Positions 47,938 to 60,100 of a DNA stretch of 64,000 nucleotides are shown here, one piece after another. Made by a program: the position numbers and the translations under genes. How positions within the stretch are numbered: position 1 is the stretch's first letter; each line of letters starts with the position of its first letter. The stretch covers positions 372,001-436,000 of the forward strand of contig CALSFV010000064.1 of the NCBI GenBank assembly GCA_943737045.1, written 5' to 3'. The DNA comes from Parapristionchus giblindavisi (lineage: Eukaryota; Nematoda; Chromadorea; Rhabditida; Diplogasteridae). The notes below the pieces were generated by a model, which was not told the origin of the DNA, made no database searches, and was given only the letters and a program-made list of their open reading frames with translations.

Positions 47938-50054
47938 TTAAATCCCTAGATTTTGGTTTGCTCGGACTGTGAGCAATTTGGACCTCATTGACAATTGTTG
48001 CGACAGTTCTGGGCCTTGAAATAAATAGTTTGAGACAGCTTGACTGTAATCTAACATGCAATTCATATCTGGCCACAGTTGATGACTATCTCGAGTTTCT
48101 CCCCACCAGACCAAGTCTGCATAGCTGGCAGCTGGTATAAACCGAAGAGTAGGGGACGCTGTCAGGATCTTAAGTTGGATAAACAAGAACTCAAGATTCA
48201 AGTAAGTCTTCCATTTCCTAATTCCTAGAGGAAGTCTAAAAACTCCTCAAAATGGATAAAGAGTGTCATAAATAATAGTCAAGAAATTATGATAGTATGA
48301 TTGTCAAAAGTAACTAAAACAAAGAAGCGAAACGTATTATTAGTAAGAGTGTGATTAGAATGTTGAACGTTTTCTCTGATTTTATTTTCATGATTTTTCA
48401 AAGAGTAGAACGTAGTCAGTCCTATCCAAATTTAGAACACCAATCACATGTCCGAAATTGTTTCTAATCTAGTCTTACAACACGATTTTGTTCAAATTGG
48501 AATGGGAAATTCAAGCAACATTAGAAATTGAGTCAAGGGATATGATAGAAGAACGATTATGAGAGAAGATCAGAAGGAAGTGGAGATAGAAGAAAGAGAT
48601 GAAGAAGGAAGAAGAGGACAAGAGAAAGAGAGAACGAAGGTGACGACCAACTGACCCTTGTCATAGTTGGTGTCTAGATGAGAGAGAGAGAGGGAGAGAG
48701 GGAGAGGTAGAGGCAGAGGGAGAGAAGAGAGAGAGGTAGATAGAGGTAGATATCTATCGATATAGATAAGCATAGTGTATGTTCTACTACTCCCTAACAC
48801 CATTACAACAGCCTTTAACATCTCTCGTTCGAGTCATCAACAACATTCAAAGTTGTGAGAAGATAAGAGAAACTACTTTGATCAAGACTTGTTCATTCTC
48901 AGGATACCAAACATGTTCTACCCATAAGAGCGAGAACATTATTAGCCAAACCTCTCATATTCCTATATTACTATATTATTGGCAGTTCTAATTGAGAAGA
49001 CTACGATACCAAAACACAAAAATGTGCAAAAGTTATAGCTTTGATAAAACAGTTGTCAAGATTGCCTCGAGAATTTGTAATACGTCGTGATTAATTTATG
49101 ATATGTTTACATCAAGATATATCCTCAACAAGCCCCTTCCTTCACTCTATCACCCATTGTATTATTGGTCTCCACTATGATTGATCACCAGATCCCTCTA
49201 TTAGTCATCAATTGTCACTCTGCTCAAAATATTCCATAGATTCGTACTTTAACACCTGATAGTGTATACATAATCTAAAAAGCCGTGAATCATTGCTTCA
49301 TTATACTATGGAGGGATATAGATATTATGGAACGTATTCCAAAAATACGATTGAAATATTAGAATAAATGTCATTATTATTCTGTCTTCAACACAATCTC
49401 AATCCAAGTCAGAGACCCTTCTTGAAATATTCATTATACTCTCTCAACGCCATTTTCTTACTATTTCTAGCCACTCCAGTTTGATGAAAAGAACGTGAGA
49501 GGATACATTAGGAGGATTGGATGAGAGGACGAGGAACGAGTAGGGCAAAGGATTTCATGATTATGTAATGTTATATTTCTGGATTATTAGGGCCAGTCTG
49601 TGTTAGTTAATGAAGGAACGGATCACGGAAACTTATTTTAAGAAGCAATCAATAATTTTAAAAATAGATTGATGGAAAAAATAGATGATTCATATTTGAG
49701 AGATGGCACAAAGAACAAAATCAAAAGAGAAGGTGAAGCTGATGAAAGCTATTTGCTTATAGTCTAAGGAAGTAAAAAGTAATAAAAAAAACTTTAAACA
49801 AATGAATGAGATTAGAATGAATCGCGGAGAAAATCTAAATAGAAAAGTAGTAAAATATCCAAGAAAATGATAAAACAAAGAATGATTAACAAATTATATT
49901 CCAAATAAAAGTAGTACCAAAATACACCGTCAAGTTTTAGACAATAGTCGTCCGGGGATCCGAAATTCACTATGAAGATATCCTGAGAGGGGATGGGCAG
50001 AGAAAGTGGATTACCACATGGACACGCAACGAATACATAGAATATGTCCATAGG
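47938..50054 (-). CDS. unknown minus-strand gene, last four exons (partial model)
   Basis: Exons 50015-50054, 49928-49982, 48112-48168 and 47938-48068 join in phase and end at a stop. The product reads LWTYSMYSLRVHV, DIFIVNFGSPDDYCLKLD, DPDSVPYSSVYTSCQLCRL, then MNCMLDYSQAVSNYLFQGPE through RANQNLGI. The 47-base intron at the last join and the CTCAG and TTAG acceptors are normal for this genome. The 1.76 kb intron 48169-49927 contains CT-rich (sense) repeats. Upstream exons were not found and no family was recognised; composition (several Cys, no long basic runs) would suit an extracellular segment. Confidence 0.42.
48680..48760 (+). repeat. purine-rich GAGAGG/GGTAGA repeat
   Basis: Short irregular GA-rich array inside the large intron of the preceding gene model. 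Confidence 0.85.
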
Positions 50055-52567
50055 CTAAATTGGCGACCACCAAGAGAGGGACTGATTGGGTTATTATGAG
50101 AGTGAGGATAGGATGAGACGAGAATAGACGATATAAGAATGAGAGGATGGTGTATGGTTATTCCTATGGTGTTAGAGAGGAATACTGTATCATCAGTGAT
50201 AGTGTCTTACAGTTATTCAAAATTTTTGGAGATACGACAAGCAGTGCAAGAGTAACAATTACCAAATAAAATTTTAAACAACTTTACAGATAGTTGGTGG
50301 AGCTCAAGGATATTTCAGATAAATACAAAAAAATAACGGAGAATCTAAAGAGGAATGGTTGAAAGCCATTGAATATGAAAAGGACACATAGGGCAATGGT
50401 TGGGACTGACTTGAGAGATAGTACATTGAATCAGAGAAAGTGCACACATGGCGGTGAAAAGTTACATAAAGGCGAGAGAAAAAGTAAAAAGAAAAAAATA
50501 TATGAAACTTATTATCGGAACAATAGATATCTGAGAAATGAGTGGAGGATAAAAAGCACTCTAGATAGTAATGTTGAATAGCTGAAGATCATTCATCCCA
50601 TGAGAATCAAAGAAGGAAGAGATAGGAGTTAGGAAGGAATTCAAAATGGAAGAGATAGAGAGAGAGGAGAGAAGTAGAGAAAGAGGGGAATGGGAGGAAA
50701 CGAGATATGTAGAGAGAAAAATATATCGAAAGAGAGTGATATAGACAGAAAGACTGAGTGAAATGAAGAGAGATAGAGATGGAGTAAGATGTCGTGTAAG
50801 ATATGCAGATGGACAACGTTTCTGCGTGCTCTTTCACCTTATGGTTACTTTAAGAGATCATATAAAAGATATCAACGATAGACATAATGATAAAACTAAA
50901 AAAAACCTTGAAATATGTTAGTGACTTCTTTACAACCATGTATATTTGATTAATCACTATGTATTAAGCACGATGTAGATGTTTTTTTGCAGTCTTAAAA
51001 ACCATAGTAGCCTCAGTTCTTCTCGTTCTTTAGCCTGAACTACTACATATCATTAATCACTCAGCTCCTCTTTCTCTGATGCAAGAAGGGAGAGGACGGA
51101 TGGACTTAGAGGGAGGAGGGGAAGAGGAAGAGAAAAAAGGAAAAGAGAGGTAGAGGGAGAGAGAGAGGGACAAAAGAGAGAGGGGGAGGAGGAGTGAAAA
51201 AAGAGACACCAGAAGTGAGATCAGTTGTTGTGACTGGAGGGCTTATGAGAAACGAAAAATGTCTCAAAGCGTATGCCTTCAAAATGGAAAACTATAACGT
51301 TGGAAGCGAAATATTATGGATCTTATTGTAATGCATCATTCAACTGTAAGGAGAAGAATAGAAAAGGAAGATGAGATAAGATTCTTTACTTATCTTTTAA
51401 TAATTTTTGAGCATTGAATGAGTGAGTGATGCGTAAGTTTTTTATATTTTTGATAAAATGATATAGGAATGTTTATGCAAAAGCTTGATTTTTTTTCAAA
51501 ATTTTCCTGCCCATGACACTATTTTATATATTCAGTTTTGGTTTGCGTGCTGGTAGATAAATAATTAACGGCAGTCAAAGCATAAAAAAGAGAAAATGCA
51601 TGAAGGCGTTCAAATAGATGGAGAATGGTTGACGATTACAGAAAATTTGAATGATGGTTGTTTCAAAAATATCAAAGTTGTGAACAATGTATACTATTTA
51701 AGGACTTTTATCGAAGAAGACGTTGTGTTATGTCTTTTGAATGGCACATAAATATCTCTTGCTTCTCTTCCAATATATGGGAGGATGGCTACTGCGGCGA
51801 ATAAATAAACAAATAAATAGTGAGATAGAGATAGATGAAAGAGACCCGACACCGGAAGTTATTGTGGTCAATAAGATGAATCGGATGTACTAAAGAAGAC
51901 TAGAAGAGGACGGGATGATAAGGGTTGAGAAGCGAATATTCTACATCCATCTTAGACATTAAACGATTTTCTTTTGTCGATGTGTTGATGGGCTCTGATC
52001 ATGAAAGACATAAAGAAGAAATCTTAGGGAAAGGAAAAGAGCAAAGATCAATCCATGCCGTAACTTGGTAAGGAACCGGTCATGCATATGATGCGTACAA
52101 CAGTTTATCCTATCTTATTCTGATCAAAATTACAGCATTCTGCCGCCGTACCAAATCATTTTTTGGACTTTTCTGAAGGGCCTTTTTTGTGTATAGGTAC
52201 TTTTTTTAAAGAATGATACTTTATTTGCATAAGACAAATCAGCGAGATTGAATCAAACCAGTAGGATACGGGCGAAAAATCAACGAACGTGAAAATACAC
52301 TAAGAGATGACTATAACGGGGGAACGATAAACACAAACAAAAATTAGAAGCGAGGGAGTGTTAACAGAAAATGTAACAAATCGGATAAATGGTGAATGAA
52401 ATCAATAAATAGGCAAACTTGAATGGTTAAAACACGTAATAAGCAATGAGCATAATTCGAAACGAAAAAAAGTGGTGAATAATGGGGTATTGAGTTGCAA
52501 CATGAGAATGGTCAAAACCATCTTCAAATGGTTATCTTGATATCTTTCATAATCTATCTTCATCTCT
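50055..52567. other. gene-poor stretch with GA-rich repeats
   Basis: Purine-rich segments at about 50610-50790 and 51080-51200. No exon chain could be joined. 52149-52166 carries GCCGCCGTACCAAATCA, repeated inverted at 54766-54785. Confidence 0.35.
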
Positions 52568-53082
52568 TCATCTATGTACACTTGTCGTTCTTGCAGCGCA
52601 TCTACCGTTGTAGGTGAACTCTCTGAAAACGTAAATAATTATGGAGAGTGAAATGAAATTATGAAAGTTTCAGTGGTTTAAAGGAATGTTTCAAAAACTT
52701 TCATTAAACAAACAAATTTCACAGCTAATTCGTCTCAAAATATCCAAGGAACAACAAATTATTGCAGATTGAAAAAGGAACAAAAAACTAACCAATGACA
52801 TCACCCACATTCATTGTCTCCCCCTTTGTAGACCATCAGAGAAAATGCATGATCTGCAATTCAAATTTTATACATTTCTATTTCTGAAATATACCATATA
52901 ACACTGTATTTAATGCAGTTTTTTGTAATAATAGCAATATTAGATTTAATAACCAACCATTGTTCTCCGTGAATCCTTATTGTATGAAAACGAAGCCTCG
53001 AATAGAACGGTAATAGCCTGAAATGAGTTGAGTTAATGGATCAAAGATGAACATTTTATAGTACCTTTGCTAATTCATCCAT
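52568..53082 (-). CDS. small hypothetical protein, 61 aa, four exons
   Basis: Exons 53065-53082 (ATG, encoding MDELAK), 52954-53017, 52805-52853 and 52568-52622 join without a phase conflict and end in TGA. Pieces read AITVLFEASFSYNKDSRRTM, DHAFSLMVYKGGDNEC and EFTYNGRCAARTTSVHR. All introns are short with TTTCAG or TTGCAG acceptors. There is no signal peptide, and only two cysteines near the end. No family recognised. Because the exons are short, a chance chain or a fragment of a larger gene is possible. Confidence 0.4.
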
Positions 53083-55042
53083 ACATTAACGATTTCCATC
53101 TTCTAAATACGATACATATCTGATATATCTGAAAGTAAATCAATTAGAATATTGACGTTAAAATTAGATATCAACCTTTATGCAGAACATTAAGACGTAG
53201 CATTGCCCACGAAACCAATCGATCGGTACCTGTACCTGCTTAGGAGGGAGAGAAAGAGAAATAGAAAGAGATAGAGAGACAGAGAATGAGAGATAGATAG
53301 GATGATCAAAGGTTTGCACGGACGTTCATCGTAGATTCATATTATATAGGATTTAGTTTAATGCATGAAGACCATCATCGACGACGATTTATATGTGAAG
53401 TCTCTATTGGAAGTTCACAACGAATCCGGGATAATAACCAGCTTAGGACGGGAGCAACGAGTATTCTGCAAAATCTAAGTGATCAAATAGCAATGATTAA
53501 ACAACAGCAAAAGAACTATGACCAACCTTATCTTTTAAATGGTCAATTTAGTTGTTTCAGCAAGAATAAACATAGATCCTGTGCCTTGTATAGTGAATAG
53601 TAACAGTTCGATCACAACCAATCTGAAAAAGATCAAAGAGTATACTACACAGCGAAGATTGGAGAAAATAAACGATATAAATATCGTCCAATCGTTCAAA
53701 ATTCTGCAAGAACCATAGTCAATCGAAAATTAAACACGACATTAATTTATTAATAAAAAAAACTCACCAAAATATCGATTCATCTCCTTCAATAGTTCTT
53801 CATCCAACAATTCGACCACTAACAACGGAGAGAGAAGATAACAATGAATATACCACCTTCAAATGAAATGGAATTTGAATGAAGTGGTATATATACTATC
53901 TCGATGATTTGCATACACAATCAAACTAATATGAACTCAACTACAAACTACATCTTTTTTACGAACTGCAATCACACTTATATTTCCTCTTTCTTGAACG
54001 TTTGTCAAAGATTAACTCAATGAAATATCAAATATGGATCAATAAGTGTTACAATAACTCATTAGCTGGCACAACTGACCTAATCCATGCCTCAGATACA
54101 ATCCAATCAAGACAAGTATAGTAACGAACCATTTGCAAAGTTGCAGCAGTCCGCATGCTGACGATACACCAAGTGCAAAGTAAAAAACACCTAAAAACTA
54201 TTATATTTAATGCGATATATGAAGGAAAGGGCATTTATCGATCGACAAACATGGATTATGACAAATGAGTTTTGGGAGCTATGTCAGCTAAATCGAGCAA
54301 AACTATCTCCGAATAGCAAGATAACGATGGAACATGTTGCTTATCTTCGATTCATACAGAAATATTGCCAAAAATATTGCACCAACAAAGAAAAAACACA
54401 AAGAAACAAAGTAAAATGTCCGAAGCCTTGATAGAGGTGGCAGCCGGAACATAAGCCGGCGAATGGCAAATTAAACTCCAAACTACGAATGAAAATGATA
54501 GGTCCAAAATTAGAAAGTGTATTTTTTCTATGGCAGTCCAATTTAGAGTGGAGGTTAGAAAAGGGAGTAGAGTGTATGCAAAATTAAGAGTGCGCAGACA
54601 CTGGAAAAAAGTTGTACATTCCTACCCGGCTACTTTTTGTGATCGGTCGTTTTTCTCTGTTCTCTCTTCACCTTCCTTTGCTCTCTCGTTTTCTTCCCCT
54701 TACCCTCTCAGATTTTGGCTGTTTTTGGACCAAAAAAGTAACGAATTATAAGGGGATTTTCGACTGATTTGGTACGGCGGCTGGTGTCAGCTTTTTTTTA
54801 TCTGAAGACCTTGCATGTTTAGCGGTCGTTCAGGCTTTCATAATGAAGAGAAGAGTAGGAATCATAGTCATCTCCGTATACTATATACCGATTTATCCAC
54901 CCAAAAAATCCTTCCAATTCTCGCTCTTTCCTTTGAATAGTGGTACTCATCTTTCATTATATAATCTCGGTCTATTCTCTCTCTGATGACTGTATCGAGC
55001 ATTCAATTACAACAGCCGCTACCAGACTGGGCCTCTGGTAAC

Positions 55043-55125
55043 AGGAGGGAGAGGGAGGGAGAGAGGTAGAGGAGAGGTAGAGGCAGAGGGAGGCGTAGAT
55101 AATCGGGAATAAGGAGAGGGAGAGT
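55043..55125 (+). repeat. GGGAGA/GGTAGA simple repeat
   Basis: Irregular purine-rich hexamer array of the same kind as those at 32.9, 37.7 and 46.4 kb. Confidence 0.9.
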
Positions 55126-56837
55126 ATTACCAGCAACTGTTGGTGCGTAATAGGATATGGCTACTCTATGATCCATAAATCGTTGTTCTTCCTTTGATTG
55201 GGTCACAGGCGAGAAAACCTACACGATTGGATGCTCTGGGACATAAAGGGAGTGAAGAGTCGCCAATGAGAAGTGCAACACTTATTCTACTAGAAACAGG
55301 AGGATAAACTCTTCATTCTAATGATTTCTCGTCGACAGAAAAACATAAAAATATTGTATGAGAGTAAGAAATAACATACGAAAGGCTTTATATATGAAAA
55401 AATTGAAAGAAGGAGTGAGAGGTTTGATTTCTCGTGCTATCTTGATAGACAAATGGAAGTAAAACTGAAATTATGTGCGACATAATGTCAAATGAAGCGA
55501 TCGCGTGATCTATCTCTAACGATTTTTACTATATGATGAAGAAATCTATATTTGTTTTATTTCGAATTCACTAATCTGACAAAATATACCAGATATGTTT
55601 GTCTCAGGACTTTATTCTAGTGAAATCTAGGACCAAGGAAATTTTCTGGTGGTTCGTTTTAGCGAAAGAAGTACATTATCCAAACTTTTAACTCTGAGGA
55701 ATCCCTACGTTTCCTTGAACAGACTCACTGAAAAGCTGCGCAAAATCTAATATCAGAAATCTTTTTTCAGCGTGTAAAGTTCGTACTGACAATTCTTACG
55801 GACACGTTGCACTAACAAAATCAAATTTACGTGACGAAAACGCATTGTTAGGAATGATGCTTCCAATTAGAAGTCCAACTCAAAAATCGAACTTATTGTT
55901 AGAAAATCGGATATTATATATTCGGGAATGAAAAGTGACATCTATAGTTATAGGATTTAATGATCAATATGTAAATAGAAGAACATTTTGATATCCGAAT
56001 TGACTCATTCGTCAAGAGTTCAATTCGTAAATCCGTTAGCGCCGTTCCACATCTGCATCTCATTCCAGCGTAGAAGATGGAAAAAAAACGAAAATTAAAT
56101 TGTTTAATTTTCTAATTCTTTACACTATATTCGATCATTTTTCATTCTCTGTATTTCTAGTGTTTTGTAGTTTTTCTCCAAATTATCATAATTCATAAGC
56201 GACTAAGGGGAATTGAGAGAGTCAGATAGCCAGACAAAATCGGTCGCTATGGGGCACACCGACGATGTGAAAAGAAGCAAAAGAAGAAGATGAAGAAGAA
56301 GAAGAACCATTGTATAGTAGAGCATTTCATCGTCTTTTCCATTCATTTTTCTTTCCATTATTGTTAATAACAGTGTGCATATTCAATGTGTATGAAATAA
56401 AAGGTTAAAGGATATCCCTTATGTTTATTCGAAACACTCCATTCCTATTGTGAAGTCGCATGAATGAACCCAAGCAAAACCGTTTTATGGCAAATGTTAC
56501 CCTGCATTGACGGAGGAGTTTGCAAAAATATTGATCCTCATACTCCACTGTGTGTATGCCCTTTTTGAAATGTTCTTTCATTACATATATGATGAAACAT
56601 ATGAAGTGAGAGAGTATGACTACAGCGGAGTGTCTGAAACTGTTTCGGCTTTATGAATTTATGTATTTCATATAGCACTTTTTTAGTATATGTTGTAATT
56701 GTTTTGAGATTTTTAACAATACATTGAAACATTTTCTTTTATCTCTTTCACCCTCTCATATGCCATACTTTAGTGAGGGTGGACTCTCTCAACACAGTGA
56801 CCAGTCAACCATTAATTCATGCCTCGCCTCTACTCCA

Positions 56838-56840
56838 ATG

Positions 56841-56880
<40 letters not shown>

Positions 56881-56915
56881 AAGTGAGAGAGACAGGGAGA
56901 GAGAGAGAGTTATTC
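56838..56915 (+). repeat. (GA)n microsatellite
   Basis: GAGAGAGA run with a few AAAG interruptions. Confidence 0.95.
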
Positions 56916-57158
56916 CTGACTGCCGTTTGGAACATGTGTAAATCTCTTTATTGACTATATAAATTGAAATGTTTCACGGCACATTCATGAATTCTGAAAT
57001 TATTTTATGATCCACGAATTTGCTGTGTGTAGATCGCTGTGCGGCGTTTCTCGTAAATATTCTTATTTTCATTCTCAATATTTTCATGATTTATATTGAC
57101 CACATAGTCAAGAATCTGATCACTTGTATGTATATTTCAAATATCATATTCTTTGTAG

Positions 57159-60100
57159 ATGTCCAAGCGTCCATCGGTAGTGGACCTTCGACGTGGTCGA
57201 ATCACAGAGAAGGTCGGACACACCACTGCTAAAGAGGATTTCCCGAATAGGTCTACGAAGAATGAGGCATTGGCCAAGCAGGTTACTTCAGTTATATTTA
57301 TCATTTGTTTATTTATTCATTCTTTATTTGTCCTACACAATAAAACACCACAAAACGACTCACATTGATTCAGTCATGAATGGTAATTTAAAGATGGAGA
57401 CCCACGAGTTTTTTCGTAATAAGACTGTTCGGATAGAATGATAGAGATTCATCACACGAATCGAAAGACATATCTGATATTGATTCCCGATATGTTTAAA
57501 GCTCACTATGCGCATTGAAAGTATAAATTTCAATGCATGTAGAGAGTGCCCATCCGATTTGCATACTTGACTCTCTCATTTTGTCATTGTCCCTTACGCC
57601 AATTACCATATAATGTAAACAATAGCCAACATGCTTATCGTGGCGTCAGTCATGCCAACTCTTGGGTCCCCTTCTTTAAATGCAGTATGCCTAATTTTTG
57701 ATAAATTTTCCGTTTATGATTTTAAACTAACGCCTCCGCTTACACTAGTTACGTCACGTTTGCTAGACAAATGAGTTTGTCGTGGATGAATGACAACACA
57801 GAGACAGTGCGACATAGAGTACTGTATGCGATAACATAGTTCACTCAAAAATCTGTATCATGAATTTTTAGACTGTCGGAACGAAAACAAACGGGCAATG
57901 ACACGAATTATATATTCTTTTTTAATCATTGTCTACTCTTTGAAGGTTGACGAAAAGCGCAAGACTCTTGATAAACTCGTCTCGAAAGTCGAAGAACAGA
58001 GGAAGAATCGAATTGATGTCGAGAATTATGTCAAACAACTTGAGACCAATAGAAATTTGCTACAGGTAGGCATAGTTTATTATACTTATAAAAATTGTTT
58101 AATTATTTTAAATTAAAAGTAGGCTATGAAAATAAGATCTGATATCATGAATGTTTCATTATCACAAGTGTATACATCTTTCAAAAAGTAGCCAATGTAG
58201 GATAAAATAAACCAAATAAATCAAATACCTCAGAAAAAATTAATCCATACTATTCGGCCAATTTGCTGAAGAGTTTACTTTCAAATAATTCAGTTATTTA
58301 TATCCATAATTCTTCATTTTGAAGCAAACAAAAGCAGTTCATGAGCCGGAAATTCGATCAATGAAAGAAAGATTATCAAAGATTGCTGTAACGAGAAATG
58401 CACTGAAGAAGGAGACAAATGTGGTAAGTTTGAACACTCACTAGGGAATGGTTTTTTTTATGGTTGAAATTACGGGTAGTGACCTACATAGCGATAATCA
58501 GCATGGTCGACTTAGTAAGAATCAACTTTCAAAAGTTGCAATTTATCGATTTTTTAAACGAAATCCGTCGTATATCCGCCGCACGAAATACAGCCAAAAA
58601 GTTGCTTTTGTTGTGTTTTTTTTCATTTTTTGAACACGACTTCGATTCCTCCGACAGCAATTTATGCCTACATGGTAGTTCCAGCAAAAAATTGTTGTTT
58701 CAATGGAATTCAAGTCCAAAAATATTTTTTGGCTGTCTTTGGTGCGGCGGATATGCGACGGGTTTCGTTCAAAAAATCGATAAATTGCAACTTTTGAAAG
58801 TTGATTCTTACTAAGTCGACCATGCTGATTATCGCTATGTAGGTCACTAACCGTAATTTCAACCATCACAAAAAATTCCCTAGTCAAATCGACGGAAATT
58901 CCTTTTTACCAACATTCATCTGAACTCGATTGAATTCAGTTTGCGATAGGAAATTTAGATCAATTATATAATTCCATCGTTATTTCTGTGACGTGTGAAG
59001 AGTTGGCTTATTTGGCTGTTGAAGGAATTCAATGACATTTGTCAAGAGATTTTAATGTTTGATTTTTGATTTTGTATAAAAACGGTTTTATTGCAGGTTA
59101 GTGAGGCATCATCAGAGGAGGATCTGAATACGAAGAAGATGATGGATGCGATTGCTGTTGCTGAGAATACTCTAGAGAAGTTAGAGAAGAAATGTGAGTC
59201 AAAGAGGGACTACGCTAATGACGTCACATTTTCCCGGAAAACGATTTTCCGTTGTTCTTGCATACGGCCACTGGTTAGCTTACTTTATCCGTGAGAGGGC
59301 ATGGTCATAGTTTTTTTAAAAGTTTTTTTTAACGACTAGTTTTACTTCTCATTAAAAATAAAAACGCTTTTTGGTGAACTAGATGTTTACTGCATTGTAA
59401 AGATTTAGTATTTTGCCTTTTTCCTACTTAGTTTTGACATGATCTCTTTCAGTTGGAGCGAACGCTGATCGAATTCATATCATAGTGAAAGAAACGAAAG
59501 AACAAGAAGTTACTAATGGTAACATAAAGAAGAGCATTGAAGATGATGAGAAAGCCTTGAAGGTTAGTGTACTTTGATTTTGGATCTTTGATCTTTGGTC
59601 TCTTCTACAGCAAATACTGATCATGTTTCTCTAGGCTTATAATCACTAGACTATTCAAATAATAGTTTAGCTATTTTTTCTTCTTCGTTATTTTATCCTG
59701 TGTATGATCTTTCCAGCAACTGGAGGCATACTTGAAACGAACCATGGACATCACATTCATGGAACAACGAAAACTCGATGATTTTCGATTGGGAATGAAT
59801 GATGAGAAGAAAGAGATTGAAGGAATGAAAAGACGATTGAAAGAAGAAAAGGTGATCTTTGATCTTTATTCTTTAATCTTTGAGAATTGATCTTTGAGCT
59901 TCGTTTTTGCAGGCCAAAGATCGTATACTTCATGAACAGTTGGATATTAACATAAAGAATGTGAAGAAATCAGAAGAAATGGGGGATCGAATGGTGAGTA
60001 TTTTTAGTGCACCTCGACGTTATAAAAATGTAAAGCACAGTGGAACAAAATATTTTCCGAAATGAAAATTTTCAATTCATATAATGAAGACCTACCACTG

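Larger units (their letters stand above)
53083..57158. other. unresolved stretch, mostly repeats and isolated exon-like segments
   Basis: Isolated minus-strand segments with splice-like edges include about 53772-53818 (VELLDEELLKEMNRYF, GTGAGT donor), about 53160-53215, and about 55128-55215 (SKEEQRFMDHRVAISYYAPT); none could be joined. GA-rich arrays lie at 53240-53300, 55043-55125 and 56838-56915. A plus-strand frame at 54210-54431 (FWELCQLNRAKLSPNSKITM) is 73 codons with no exon support. Confidence 0.3.

Noticed and set aside
54210..54431. 73-codon plus-strand frame with FWELCQLNRAKL
   Set aside because: A faint likeness to PP2A B''-type sequence could not be supported; no exons on either side.
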